From: Gordionus sp. m RMFG-2023
Taxonomy: Eukaryota > Nematomorpha > Gordioida > Chordodea > Parachordodidae
Reading direction: 5' to 3'
Assembly (NCBI RefSeq): GCF_954871325.1
Contig: NC_088775.1
Span: 13,927,561 to 13,991,560 of the forward strand
Length of the DNA: 64,000 nucleotides
Below, piece after piece: positions 23,931 to 35,142 of the stretch; within the stretch, counting starts at the first letter, position 1, and each line of letters starts with the position of its first letter. Below the pieces are notes generated by a model. It saw only the letters and a list, made by a program, of their open reading frames with translations, did not search any database and was not told the DNA's origin. The translations under genes were made by a program, and so were the position numbers.

Positions 23931-25220
23931 CAAGCATAGTTTTTTATTATTTTGGCTACCAGTAACTCTAGAACGGGCAAAGCGTTTGTTTATTCGTCAT
24001 TATTTTATTTGCTTATCTTTAATAGATTCATCATGTTTTGTAGCAATATGAGGGATTAAGGTTGGGTTAGAACATTAAAATTCTGTAAACCAGTAGATGG
24101 ATCAATATTAGATGCATATATCTAGTAGTTGGAGGGATATCATCAAAAAATATTTTTGGGGGGTGGGCTTATCAAGCCTATTATGATATTCTAAAGGTAT
24201 ATTTTGCATTTGTGCACTATTAATGGCCGATATATCAATATTTGAACAATTCTAAAGAGGAAATAAGATGGAGATAGTTATATAAAACATAAAATAATTC
24301 TCAAGTTGAATTTATAAGGTAGGAATAAAGTAAAATACCATTCGGAGAGATCAATTGGCAAATTTTAAAAAAATTAATAGGATCCTTGTGAATAAGTATA
24401 GAATAATTTAAATAATATATATATACCGTAATATGTATTTTTTTTGAATAAATATAAAAATAGAAAACCCCGTTTAGTATTTTTTTATTGAAAGAATAAA
24501 AAGGAGTAATGTTAAAAAGGTATGAACCTTAAGAATAGATATATAATTTTAATTGAATATAAATAAATATTGTAATATATAATGATTTTTTAGAATAGAT
24601 ATATCATATATAAAAATAATAATAATAAAAATAATATACTATGTATATTATTTTGAGCATTATACAAAATAATCAACAGGAATAATAGAGCAATGGTGGA
24701 TCCGACAAAATGGTTAGCTTTTAAAAAAGTAGGATCCTTAAAAATTGTTATATTAATTTAGTTAAATTTTAAAAATGTACTTTGTATAATTTTCAGTTAG
24801 ACAAAATATTCATCAGAGATAAAAGGGTATATTGTGCGGCCCGAGAAAATGGATAGCCTTAAAAATACGTAGGATGCTTAAAATAATATAAATTTATTTA
24901 AATTATAAAAAAATATTCGATTTTTTGGAATAGATATAAAATCATATATATAATTATTTAAAATATACATAATGTACTTATTTTTTTGTGAGTTATTCAA
25001 AATAATCAGCAGGGATGGTTAACCTCTCTAGAAATAGTGGGAATATCATCCATCAGAAGCTTAAATAGATGTATTCTAAAATGAAAAGTATAAGAATTTT
25101 TAGTATATATAGATGAATAACTTTATTTTGCATTTGGTATATTTTATTGGGCTTCACGTCATATGAAGTATAATTTTTTTGCTTGAATATGAGTTGAATT
25201 AAAAATTGAATGTTATTTTT

Positions 25221-25243
25221 TTTTGATAAGCCCAGCCTTCGGC
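25221..25243. repeat. Short perfect GC hairpin
   Basis: CCAGCCTTCGGCTGG forms a 6-bp stem with a 3-base loop, preceded by a T-run (TTTTTTTTTTGATAAGC). In AT-rich DNA it stands out and may be a Helitron-type terminal hairpin of a nested copy. Confidence 0.45.
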
Positions 25244-25259
25244 TGGAGTGTGTAGCCTG

Positions 25260-25432
25260 AGGTAGGGAAATAAGAGAAAATTAAATGGAAAGAAAATAGG
25301 GAAATTAAAAGGGAAAGGAAGGTAAAGATAATGAAAAAGGAAATTAAAAAGTGAAGATAGGAAAGGGAAATGATGAGAAAGGGGAAGATAATAAAAGAAA
25401 TTAAAAGGGAAATAAAGGAAAAGGGTAGTAAT
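25260..25432. repeat. Polypurine tract
   Basis: About 170 bases of almost pure A/G on the plus strand built from GGGAAA, GGAAAGG and AAATTAAAAGG words. Simple low-complexity repeat. Confidence 0.8.
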
Positions 25433-25590
25433 TTTAAATTTTGATTTTTCCCATATTATTTGAGACTGTTGTTAAAATAATGAATGTTAGTGATATCTTT
25501 AGTAGGGATACATATGTTGTCGGCATAGCATAGACAGTCTACATTTTGTATGCTCCTGAAAACTATTCTTTGAGTTAAAATATATATCTT

Positions 25591-26040
25591 TATAAAAATA
25601 TTAACATAAGACTAACATTTAACATTAAAAAATCCCAATCTAAGTTCAAGCCTACAATATCTGTAAAAAATATCCAAGCATCCAAGATCTTAATAATTTA
25701 AAATGATTTTCTCAAGCCCACCTCAATCCCTAATAATTTTGAAACCAAGCCCAGAGATAATTAATGAAGGGGATATCTCTGATTTACCAATTAGTCTACG
25801 GGTAAAATATAATATTATAAAAATATTAACATAAGACTAACATTTAACATTAAAAAATCTCAATATAGGTTCAATACAATATTTGGAAAAAATTTCCAAG
25901 CATCCAAGATCTTAATAATTTTAAAAAATTTCTCAAGCCCATTTCAATCCCTAATAATTTTTGAAAACCAAGCCAATATTAATTTTGAGAAATATTTTCT
26001 AAGCCCAGTCCAACCCATAATAATTAGAAAAAAATTTCCC
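25591..26040. repeat. Two-copy tandem repeat, unit about 224 bp
   Basis: ATAAAAATATTAACATAAGA starts each unit (25,592 and 25,816), and both contain AACATTTAACATTAAAAAAT, TCCAAGCATCCAAGATCTTA and CAATCCCTAATAATTTT. It lies inside the Helitron-like element. Confidence 0.8.
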
Positions 26041-26189
26041 AAGCCTAGTGATATTAAATTTATTGAATTAACTCAGTTATGAATTTCTATATAAAATATT
26101 AATAACTTGTAATATTTAGTAAATAATGTATTACTATGACAATTGGTTTTAATAAGCCTCCTACAGTTGCACTAATTTTGAAAAAAAAT

Positions 26190-26607
26190 CATGTGAATTG
26201 GTAATAAGGGAAACTGAGAAAGCCTGAACAAAGCACTTATTAGAGAATCATGACAAAATAAAGTCTGCCCTAATATTATTTATGTTTTTTTTTTACATTT
26301 TAAACTAATGGGTAAATCAGATATTTACCCATCATGTGATGATAAATCAATTAAAAATTTAACTATTTCCGAGGTGGGAAAAAATTTTCAAAATCATATT
26401 GGATACGACTGGGCATGGAACCTCAAAATTAATATTAGCTTGCACCTGACATGGGAATATCTTTTACAAATTATTAAGGGTTGAGCTGGGCTTGATAAAC
26501 TTTTTTATAATTATATGCTTCTTAATATTGTGAGCTTGGACCTGTCATGACACTATCGTAAAAAATGAATAAAAATCTCATTCCCCGTCATTTTTGATGG
26601 ACTTTCT
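26190..26607 (+). repeat. Inverted second Helitron 3' end
   Basis: Reverse-complement match to 22,571-22,960, ending in CCCCGTCATTTTTGATGG and ACTTTCTTA. Further fragments of the same block recur at 26,670-26,760. GTAATATTTAGTAAATAATG occurs three times (about 26,110, 26,617 and, with one change, 26,850). Confidence 0.75.
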
Positions 26608-26974
26608 TAATAATTTGTAATATTTAGTAAATAATGTATTACTTTTCTATATATAAACATTGGTATAAACTCAAGACTGATCAATGGACATGGGAATATC
26701 TTTTACAAATTATTAAAGATTGAGCTGGGCTTGATAAACTTTTTTATAATTATATGCTTCTTAATTAGCTTCCTAATATTGTGCCTCCTACAGTTGCATT
26801 AATTTTGAAAAAAATTTCTGAAGCCTAGAGATAATATTAATAATTTTTAATATTTAGTAAATAATGTATTACTTTTTGGTTTTAATATGGCCTCCTACAG
26901 TTGCATAGAAAATTTAAGTTATAGGATCATCTGTTTGTATAAAATAAATAAACAAATAATAAACAAATACGTAC

Positions 26975-27036
26975 CGATGACATGACGTAACGATGACATG
27001 ACGTAGCGATGACATGACGTCACGATGACGTAGTGA
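26975..27036. repeat. Minisatellite of GATGACATGACGTAGC units
   Basis: Four near-identical 16-base units just inside the Helitron 5' end. One unit creates TGACGTCA, a perfect CREB/ATF-type palindrome. Regulatory use is speculative. Confidence 0.75.
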
Positions 27037-27425
27037 GGACATCGGAAAATTATAATATAGATATTTATTTTATTAGGGTTATATAATTAAATAATAAAAG
27101 TCAATTAAGGTTAAACGATTAATGCTAAATTAATATTTAGTGAGTGATATTGATATATTTTTAACACAAAATATGACTGCAAGCTGACATAGTGAAAATA
27201 TAATTTATATGTATTAATCTAATCTAAATTTTTATTAAATAGTATTCATTTAATAAAAATTTAGATAGTCTTATTAATTTTTAAATAATAAAATTAAATC
27301 TATATAATACTCATTAGAATTATAAAATAAATCGTTCAGGGGGAAATTAAAAAAATATATTTTTAGTTCAATGGGATATTAAGGAGCAATTAAAAAAATT
27401 CTAATATTACACTAAGGAGGAGACG

Positions 27426-28111
27426 TATGGAAAATAAACAAAACATAAATTAGACGACTCCTACGCTTTATTAATAATTGTCTCCAAATCATAAATTGTA
27501 TCTTCCATCAAAAAATCACCTCAAATACCAATCTTTGGAAAAGGTCAGATTATACGCCAATAATTATAACATTAAAAAAACGCCAAATTCAGTTTCTAGC
27601 CTACATAATAATAAAAACTCTGATCACAATCTAGTGATGATATAACATGGCTTCCTACATACATAAGGAAACAGTACACAAAGTACAAATCTCTATGATA
27701 CTATAAACCTATAAAAGGTGTGATGGAATTAAATATCAATAAGACACAATTTATAAAACTAAATAACTGTAAGAAATCTATCAAAAAACTATTTCGGATC
27801 AAAGAGAGATACTTCAAATGAAAGCTCACAATCCAAAATCTCATGCAATCAAATAACAAACAATATTATTATCAAATACATCTCTAGTAGATTTTATGTT
27901 TTGACAAATTATTATAAAGATATGGAATTTAAAAGATGAGATATATTAAATTCGTAATTTTTCATGGGCGTTTCCAATAAGGAATCCCAACCCGAACTCA
28001 GAGTTTTTCCCATACAAGTGAATGCTACAAAGAATATTAGAATTGAACATTTTATTTTTACCAGAAGTTAAATAATAAATATTATTAAATTTTTGTTCTT
28101 TTAGGATGAAT
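27426..28111. other. AT-rich gene-free DNA
   Basis: No recognisable features between the end of the old element-D copy and the LTR fossil. Confidence 0.4.
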
Positions 28112-29715
28112 TGAAATTTAATTGAACATTAATTCTTAAATATCGTCAGTAATCATTTAAAGCTTACATTAAAGGGTTTAAACTGAAAATCTGCCACTTC
28201 CCACCGTTAAGGTACTTTATACTGTAGTTCACGGTCATTAGCTTTTGTCTTGCCCAGAACTTATTTTAATAGCCTGTGGGAGTTTAAATAACAGTTCTCT
28301 AACTGTTGTGTATATAGTACGTGCGACTTTCACACAAGTAGAGAGCTAATCATTTTTATTATTTCACCAAAATTTCCCGCTGGTTCATCATTATTTCTTC
28401 CCCTTCTAAAACTTAGAGTACAAGGTATTGTATTGGTATTTGTTTTCATATGTGTCATTTCATTATTAAGAGGTATGATACTCGTTGACCTTTTTTTGAT
28501 TTGGTCTAAATGTCTTTTAATAATTCTGTTTCCTGTATCTATCTCATATAATAAATTCCCATTTTTGCGTTTTACCGTGCCTTTGTCCCATATATTATCC
28601 TTGAAGGTTTTATACCAATCTTTGTCACCATTCATGATATTTTTATTTGACGATATATTACGATTAAATTCATTCTTGTGGTATGTTTAACTCCCTTCCA
28701 GTGAGTTGGAAATGAAGAATACCTAGCGCAGCTCTATTGAATTTTCAAAGTCAGAGAGCTATAAATCACATATCACCAAAATTTACCCAATCTGTAAAAA
28801 CTTTTCTCCAAACATTTTGCATAAAATTACATCTTTAACATATTATTTACATCATAAAAAAAAAAAATTCTTCAAATTTATAATGTATAAAAAAACAATA
28901 GGTTAAATATTTATGAAATATTTTATGAAATATTTTATTTTCAATAAAAATAAATAGAGACCCATTACCTCCACTGTTTTTAACTAATAGAATGTTATTA
29001 TATTTTTATTTCTAATTTTATATTTAATACCTCCAATTTTAGTTAAATTTATGAAATATAATTCCATTTTTTGACGTTGCAAAACTTTTTTTAAAAACCG
29101 ACATATGACTTTTAACTTTTCCAATTTATCATGATCAAAGACCTTTTTCGCTATATAATCTATCACTCCATAGAGTATTTTGTTTCTCTGGAAAAAGGAA
29201 AAAATAACCGTTTGTTGTGTGGTGTTCGTTGCTGGATAGTCATAAACCGATTACTGACTAGTTTTTGCCTATTCACTGGAATTTTCACCTATTTTAAACA
29301 ATTTGTGGTAAACCCATTTTAGCTTTTCCTTATTTTCATGAATAAATTCTAATCTCAATTGATATGAACACATTTTCAATTATTTGTTAGTAACTATCAA
29401 GGCTTACATTAGATGTTAAACTTAAAATTAGCCACCACCCACCCTTAAAGTAATTAAATTATTTTGGCAGTTCATGGGTATAGGCTTTTGTTTTGCCCAT
29501 TTCTTTTGTTGATTAGCCTATAGACGTTTAAGCTACAGTTTCTCGGACTCCTGCATGTACAAGTACGTGCGGCTTGCCCACAAACGCGTGAAGGGCTCCT
29601 CATTTTTTTTCTCCCCTAAATTAACTATCCAGTTTGATGGATTTTTGAGGAAAACCTAGCGTAGCTCTGTTGTACAACCAGAGGGCAAAAACTCTTTTAT
29701 CACGTATCACGTAAA
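28112..29715 (-). mobile_element. Rearranged Ty3/Gypsy-type LTR fossil
   Basis: A block at 28,112-28,345 matches 29,357-29,610: both have GCTTACATTA, then CCACC, TTTTG[T/C]...TTGCCCA and GTACGTGCG. A second shared block, CCTAGCG[C/T]AGCTCT, is at 28,690-28,775 and 29,630-29,715. At the right the two blocks are adjacent; at the left they are separated by a piece of integrase C-terminus. The repeats look like diverged LTRs of a minus-strand element whose interior is mostly gone. It is old and broken by major rearrangement. The integrase tail is related to that of the element at 61,421. Confidence 0.6.
28330..28640 (-). pseudogene. Ty3/Gypsy integrase C-terminal fragment (fossil)
   Basis: About 100 residues containing WYKTFKDNIWDKGTV and IIKRHLDQIKKR, nearly the same as WYKTFKENIWDKGVV and IIRRHLDQIKKR in the element at 61,421-64,000. 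It is the C-terminal domain after the integrase catalytic core. A fossil fragment of the same element family. Confidence 0.8.
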
Positions 29716-30503
29716 TGATCATATAAAATTTTATCATTTATATGCATTATTAATTTTTACTATATCTTTATTATAAATTAGCAATATTAAAATCCTTGAT
29801 CTAACACATAAAATGTTCTGATTTTGTGAGAGCAAGTATAAAAATATTTATATAAATATCTAAATTTTTTTTAAAAAATGTCTAAAAGACATGGAAATTT
29901 TAAAATTTACCTTATAGAAAATTTATTTTTATTTTGTTTTAACATTTTATTAATTAAATTCAGAGATGCACTGATACTCATGGTATTTTTATTGATGATT
30001 ACCATGTCAGTGTTGGTTCGTACTTTCAATCTGATATTCATAAGAGTTAGTATTTAAAAAAAAATATATTTATTAAAGCATGATTCACAGATTTTTTTTA
30101 AATAGATAAAAAAATTATTTAGAAATAAAATATACTGTTAATTTAATGCCTAATATTTTAAATAATAAGGACTAATATTAATTATAAGGAGATTATTCTT
30201 TTCCTAATTAAAATTTTATTGTGGAATTAATATTATAAACTTACAAATATATGAATCATGACTCTAAGCTTCATTAAAAGTTAAAGGCATTATGGCTTAA
30301 ATTTAAAATCAAAGTCTAATTTGTGGAAATAAAAGCTGTAAAAATATCTATATTTCAAATACCAAAGTTTTTTAGATTATTATTTAATTGTAAAAAAATG
30401 GTGTAGTTATGATGATATTTAAAATATTCATTATCATTTCTATATTTACAATGAAATATAAATAATTATATTTGCAATTAATATATTTAGTGATATTATA
30501 TAC
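29716..30503. other. AT-rich gene-free DNA
   Basis: No genes or paired repeats seen up to the start of the family-B element. Confidence 0.4.
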
Positions 30504-30523
30504 TAGTGATATGCATTGGGCCT

Positions 30524-32048
30524 GGGTAATTCCATACCAAATCGATAACTTTTTGGCCCGACCTTTTTAATTTCAATAAAAATTTTTATGCTGAGAGAAT
30601 ATCATTAGAAAGCATCGAATGCAAAATTTTGCCCTCCTAGTACTCATAGTTCCTGAGATATCAATGGTCAAAAGTGTCAAAAATGACCTTTTTTCGAAAA
30701 ATATGATTTTTTGAAATTGAGATAAGTTAAAAAATAATGATTTTAAAAATATAAGTTATATGTCATTTTGTAACTCTATTAAAGGCCTTTTATTAAATAT
30801 TGAGGATTTTTTTGAAATAATATTGTGGTTTTTATTTACGTTATAAATTTTAAACATAAAAATTACAGGTGTTTCGCTTTCCATATTTTTTTGAACTTAA
30901 TATTTTCTTATTCTCTAACCTTATATCTATTCATAAAAAAAATTTAAACTTGGGACAGCCATGGGTTTTTTACTTATTACTATAAAAAATCAAAAATTAA
31001 ATATTTTTTCAAAAATAAATGGCTCCTTTATAACGCGTTTTGTTAAGATTATTATTTTTTTAAACTTTTTTTTATGTTTAAACATAAATAACAAGATTTT
31101 CTATCATTAATATCATGAAATGAGATTATTTAGCTGCGGTTATAATCATTTTTTTTATAAAAAATTTTAACTTTCGAAAAATTATTTTATAAATTTTGAA
31201 GATATAATAGATAAATTAAAATTCATGAAAGATATTACCTATTTTCGGGTTTTCATTAAATTTAGTTTTTTTGACGCCAAGTTAATTTCGTATTGCGATA
31301 AATTATATGTACGCCCAGTAGCCGTTGATGGGCTAACTAACTATTGTTAAAATATTATTTTTTGGTATGAAAAGGATATCTTGTGCAGCTGGATAAACAA
31401 AAAAATTTGCTGGTCCTTTAGGGTGAAGAAAATTATTTTTTACTTCATCTCTAATTACATTCACTTCTTGTACAAATCCTAACCACCAATCATTTTCATA
31501 TGCACATGTTACATATCCTCTAATCTCATTGATTAACAGAACCCCAATCAAAGGATCCTCACGTGGATATATTATATTCTCCAAAATAAATTTTTGCGAT
31601 TTAGAATATAGTTTAGTGTTGAGTTTAGTTAAGCCAATCGGAAACACTGCATGAATTTTTTGTCTGCCGGGTATTGAGATAGATTTACTAAAAAAATATT
31701 AAGTTCAAAAAAATATGGAAAGCGAAACACCTGTAATTTTTATGTTTAAAATTTATATCGTAAATAAAGTCCACAAAAATATTATTTCAAAAAAATCCTT
31801 AATATATGACATATAACTTATATTTTTAAAATCAATATTTTTTAACTTATCTCAATTTCAAAAAATCGTATTTTTCGAAAAAAGGTCATTTTTGGCACTT
31901 TTGACCATTGATATCTCAGGAACTATGAGTACTAGGAGGCTAAAATTTTGGATTCGATGCTTTCTAATGATATTCTCTCAGCATACAAAATTTTATCCAA
32001 ATTAAAAAGGTCGGGCCGAAAAGTTATCAATCTGGTATGGAATTACCC
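30524..32048 (-). mobile_element. Long-TIR DNA transposon, Sola2-like, 4-bp TSD
   Basis: A 1,525-bp element with terminal inverted repeats of about 355-385 bp (30,524-30,907 and 31,694-32,048) starting GGGTAATTCCATACCA. The flanks are GCCT on both sides (30,520-30,523 and 32,049-32,052), and the empty site GCCTAATTTTTCAAGCCCG is seen at 11,020-11,298. Four-base duplication and a GRG-type terminus fit the Sola2 group, but superfamily is inferred. The 790-bp interior keeps the C-terminal part of one protein on the minus strand (31,333-31,690). Confidence 0.85.
31333..31690 (-). pseudogene. C-terminal module of the long-TIR transposon protein
   Basis: A frame of about 118 codons, open upstream of its first Met. 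It contains SISIPGRQKIHAVFPIG, VTCAYENDWWLGFVQEVN and FLHPKGPANFFVYPAAQDIL. I recall the pattern, a Y-x-x-D-x-x-W-W-x-G block followed by F-x-H-P-x-G-P-A, from uncharacterised, probably transposon-encoded proteins in cnidarians and insects. The module resembles a small beta-barrel reader domain, but its function is not known to me. The catalytic part is missing, so this is an internally deleted copy. Confidence 0.6.
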
Positions 32049-32295
32049 GCCTAATTTTTCAAGCCCGACACAGCCCGAAATTTTTTTAAAAAAGTTTTGC
32101 CGGCCCGAACTTGAATTTTTTTAAAAAAGTTTTGCCGGCCCAACACAAACCCGAAATTTATTTTAAAAAAATTACCGGCCCAGCCAGGCCCGAATTTATT
32201 TAAATATAGAAAATAATCTTTATTATTACTTAAAATCAGAGACCTGCAGGCCCGGCCCTAAGCCGGGTCAATTTAAAAATTTTAAAATATACGTG

Positions 32296-32395
32296 GGCCG
32301 GTGTAGTATTGTAAAAACAATACCATCTAAATTCAATACGGTATTGATTCTACAATATTGTAAAATCAATACCGTATTGATAATTTATGACCGAA
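32296..32395. repeat. Left subterminal palindrome cluster of element A
   Basis: The palindromes TCAATACGGTATTGA (32,333-32,347) and TCAATACCGTATTGA (32,366-32,380) lie in about 100 bp that match the right side (36,030-36,170) in inverted orientation, including GGCCGGTGTAG versus GGCCCGGTGTAG. Possible protein-binding sites for mobilisation. Confidence 0.75.
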
Positions 32396-32439
32396 CCTCA
32401 ACTTTTAAGAATAAAACCTAAAATTTATGAATGAAATCG

Positions 32440-33235
32440 GTACATTTAAAATTTTAATTATATTTATATCAAGCAATAACAATTAAATATCAAAATAAGA
32501 GAATATAAGTAACAGAAAAATATCATTTGCTGCTAATACTTAGTGACAGAAAATATCCTTCCTTTACTGCTTTAAAATATCACAAATTTTTTAATGATGT
32601 TACACTTAAATTTATTATAATTTTATATCAAGCAAGTACAGATAAATGTCAAAAATATTCTTTATTGCTAATACTTATAACAGGAAAATATTCTTCTTTA
32701 TTGCTTTAAAATATCACAAAATTTTTAATGAATCATATTGGTACATTTAAATTTATAATTATATTTATATCAATTGCTGCCAATACTTGCTTTAAAATAT
32801 CACCTAATTTTTAATGAATCAAATTGGTACATTTAATTTATAATTATATTTATATCAAGCAATAAAAATTAAATATCAAACAATAAGAGAGTATAAGTAA
32901 CAGAAAAATATCATTTTCTGCCAATACTTAATGACAGAAAATATCCTTCCTTTACTGCTTTAAAATATCACAATTTTTTAATGATCAGATTGGCACATTT
33001 AAATTTATAATTATAATTTTATATCAAGCAGGAACAGATAAATATCAAAAATATCCTTTATTGCTAATACTTATAACAGGAAAATATTCTACTGCTTTAA
33101 AATATCACAAAATTTTTAATGAATCAAATTGATACATTTAGATTTATAATTATAAATTTATATCAAGCAATAACAGATAAATATCAAACAATAAAAGAAT
33201 GTCTAGTAACAGGAAAATATCCTTTACTCCTTAAA
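32440..33235 (+). repeat. Minisatellite, probably derived from the 5' exon of the integrase gene
   Basis: About five to six imperfect units of 130-190 bp. Each contains TATATCAAGCAA, a GATAAATATCAAA-type word, AACAGGAAAATATC and TTTAAAATATCACAAA. In one frame several units read as protein: TDKYQ, ITGKYSSLLL and RKYPSFTALKYHKFF. The last unit runs directly into the gene (YQTIKECLVTGKYPLLLK, ending near 33,230). Confidence 0.7.
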
Positions 33236-34600
33236 AATGATCCAGGTAAAAAAAGTAATTTTAGATGTACGGCAAAATTTTATTGTTAGAGAAGATATTC
33301 TTTATAGAAAAATAAAGAATAAAGAAGGTAAATGTGATCACAAAATAATAATTTTTATTTATTTATTAGCTTTAGTAATAATGGATGAAGCAGAGAAACA
33401 AAGGGTAATATCTAATATTCACCAAGGATCAGATATATCCCTAGAATCTAAAGCTATTGGTGCCCACCTAGGCATTAATAAAACTCAACTTAAACTCTCT
33501 GAAAGGTATTTATTATGGTGTTAATTTGTTAATTTTGTGTTTATAGATATTGGTGGCCAAAATTATTTCAAGACACTATTGATTTTATAAAATCATGTGA
33601 TAGATGTCAGAAGGCCAATACAAGATTTTCTAAAATTTCTTCTACATTGAATCCAATAGATGTACCACCTCTTTCATGGGGTCAAATAGGAATTGATCTT
33701 TGCAGCCTGCCCACTTCAGAAGAAGGCTACACATGTATTGCAGTTGCCTCTGATTATTTCACAAAATAGGTTGAGGCAGAACCTATGAAATCAAAGACAG
33801 CTGAAGAGACTTGTAAATTTATTTATGGTCTGATTTGCCGCCGTGGCTGCGCAACTGTAAATCGAATTATATAAATATATATCGGTTAAAAAATGTGCAT
33901 TGATAATTTATAAACTTTTGATTTTATACAATATAGATACAAATCAATGATCAAGACCGAGAGTTTGTGAATGGAATGGCCACGAGATTACATAAAATGA
34001 CAGGGACGGAGCAACGCATTTGCAGTGCATATCATCCTCAAGCTAATGGGTTGACAGAAAGGAATAATCGTACTATTCAAAACTTAATGTTAAAGGTTTT
34101 GAGTGATGATCAAACACTATGGCCTAGGGTTCTTCCGGGGGTACTGTTTGCAATGGGAACCAGTGTCCACAAATCTACAGGATTCACCTCATTTTATATG
34201 ATGTATGGTCGGAACGCAAAGCTGCCATCAGACTTAAATTCGAAAATTGAGCCAGATATTGTTAAGGAAATCAATAATAATATTGAGAATAACTTTGAAG
34301 AGAGTGAATTATTAGAAAGAATAGTTAGCCTATCAGTCATATGGAAAAGGGCAAAAGAAAATATACTTTAGCCCCAGATAGACAAAAAAGGGATTATCAA
34401 AAAAGACAAAAGGATAAAATCCCTTATGAAGTCGGGCAACAGGTCCTGATCTGGAACTCACGACGTGCGAATAGAAAGGGTGTAAAAATGTCCGAATCGC
34501 TGCTTGAGCAAAGAGATCACAGGCAGCGAGGATCACCATGCAATTATAAGGGGATCTATAATCTCTTATATGATGCTGTTGGAAAATAATGATATTTTTA
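33185..34600 (+). pseudogene. KRBA2/GIN1-like integrase gene with short introns (broken)
   Basis: A DDE-type integrase of the KRBA2-like group, related to Gypsy integrases and Ginger transposases. Motifs in order: IVREDILYRKIKN; zinc-binding HQGSDISL, AHLGINKT and SCDRCQK; the catalytic aspartate in IGIDLCSLP; the second aspartate in INDQDREFVN; the catalytic glutamate in ANGLTERNNRT; then FYMMYGRNAKLPSDLN and a basic tail (PYEVGQQVLIWNSRRANRKG). Three GT-AG candidate introns are visible at 33,328-33,369, 33,506-33,546 and 33,857-33,936 (42, 41 and 80 bp). All three catalytic residues and the zinc ligands survive. About two breaks remain besides the introns, so this copy is probably inactive. 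It is the only gene inside element A. It could be the element's former transposase, a captured host-type gene, or a separate element that landed inside. Confidence 0.85.
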
Positions 34601-35142
34601 CTGATTTTATGGGGAAGGACATAATAAAACATTTGGTTGATACAAAAAAATATCAACTTGGAACGTGGGCGTATGAATTAGATATCGTAGCATCTGCTAC
34701 GTTTTTCCAGACATTATTATTTATTGTAAATATGGAAATGAAATGAAATATATTACATATTCTGCATTATCAAAAATGGACTATAAAAAATTTTAATTTA
34801 AATATATATTTGATAAATGCATCTTCAGATCATTTTAATCGTATTATAGTGTAATATACACTCAATTTTTTGTGATAATTATGTTTCCTTTTTATGGGAT
34901 ATATTTTCTTTTTATAATATTTTTCTTGTTTTTTTGAAATAAATTTATTTAAATAGTATTAAGAAATCAGCCAGTTTTAATATCATTGCAATAAAATATA
35001 TATATACAAACAAAAATAGTTGTTTCAGTTTAAAAGAATAATTTAAACATTAAGATTTGATTTTAAACTTAATTTTATATCTGTATAAAAAATTTTGTAT
35101 TCCATAAATATAAGTGTTAAATTTTAATCAGCTAATAATATA
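34601..35142. other. AT-rich 3' flank of the integrase-like gene
   Basis: No further domain is recognised downstream of the basic tail. AT-rich sequence, interior of element A. Confidence 0.4.

Larger units (their letters stand above)
22571..27061 (-). mobile_element. Helitron-like rolling-circle element, non-autonomous
   Basis: Read on the minus strand, the element begins TCTATATTATAATTTTCC at 27,061, the classic Helitron 5' start. It ends near 22,571 with the hairpin CCCGTCATTTTTGACGGG followed by CTTTCTACTA. The insertion lies between an A and a T of element D, with no target duplication, as Helitrons insert. The terminal CTRR is imperfect (CTA-T or CTACTA). No Rep/helicase coding sequence is visible in the 4.5 kb. 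The interior holds an inverted second copy of the 3' end (26,190-26,607), tandem repeats, a polypurine tract and a GATGAC minisatellite near the 5' end. Boundaries are supported by comparison with the uninterrupted element at 13,835-15,570. Confidence 0.75.
18465..27425 (-). mobile_element. Old inverted copy of element D, split by two later insertions
   Basis: Three segments (18,465-18,749, 21,506-22,570 and 27,062-27,425) match the reverse complement of 13,900-15,430 in order. Shared words include TTTCATATTTTGTCATTTAT, TTAGCAACTTACATTGACAA and TAATTTATATGTATTAATCT. The first interruption is an LTR element (18,750-21,505) and the second a Helitron-like element (22,571-27,061). The GC-rich ends of element D are eroded here and no target duplication is visible, so this copy is older than that at 13,835. 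Confidence 0.8.

Noticed and set aside
34333-34746. Minus-strand and shifted plus-strand frames around the end of the integrase-like gene
   Set aside because: The basic tail of the integrase-like gene is on the plus strand; the others are antisense or read-on frames without motifs.
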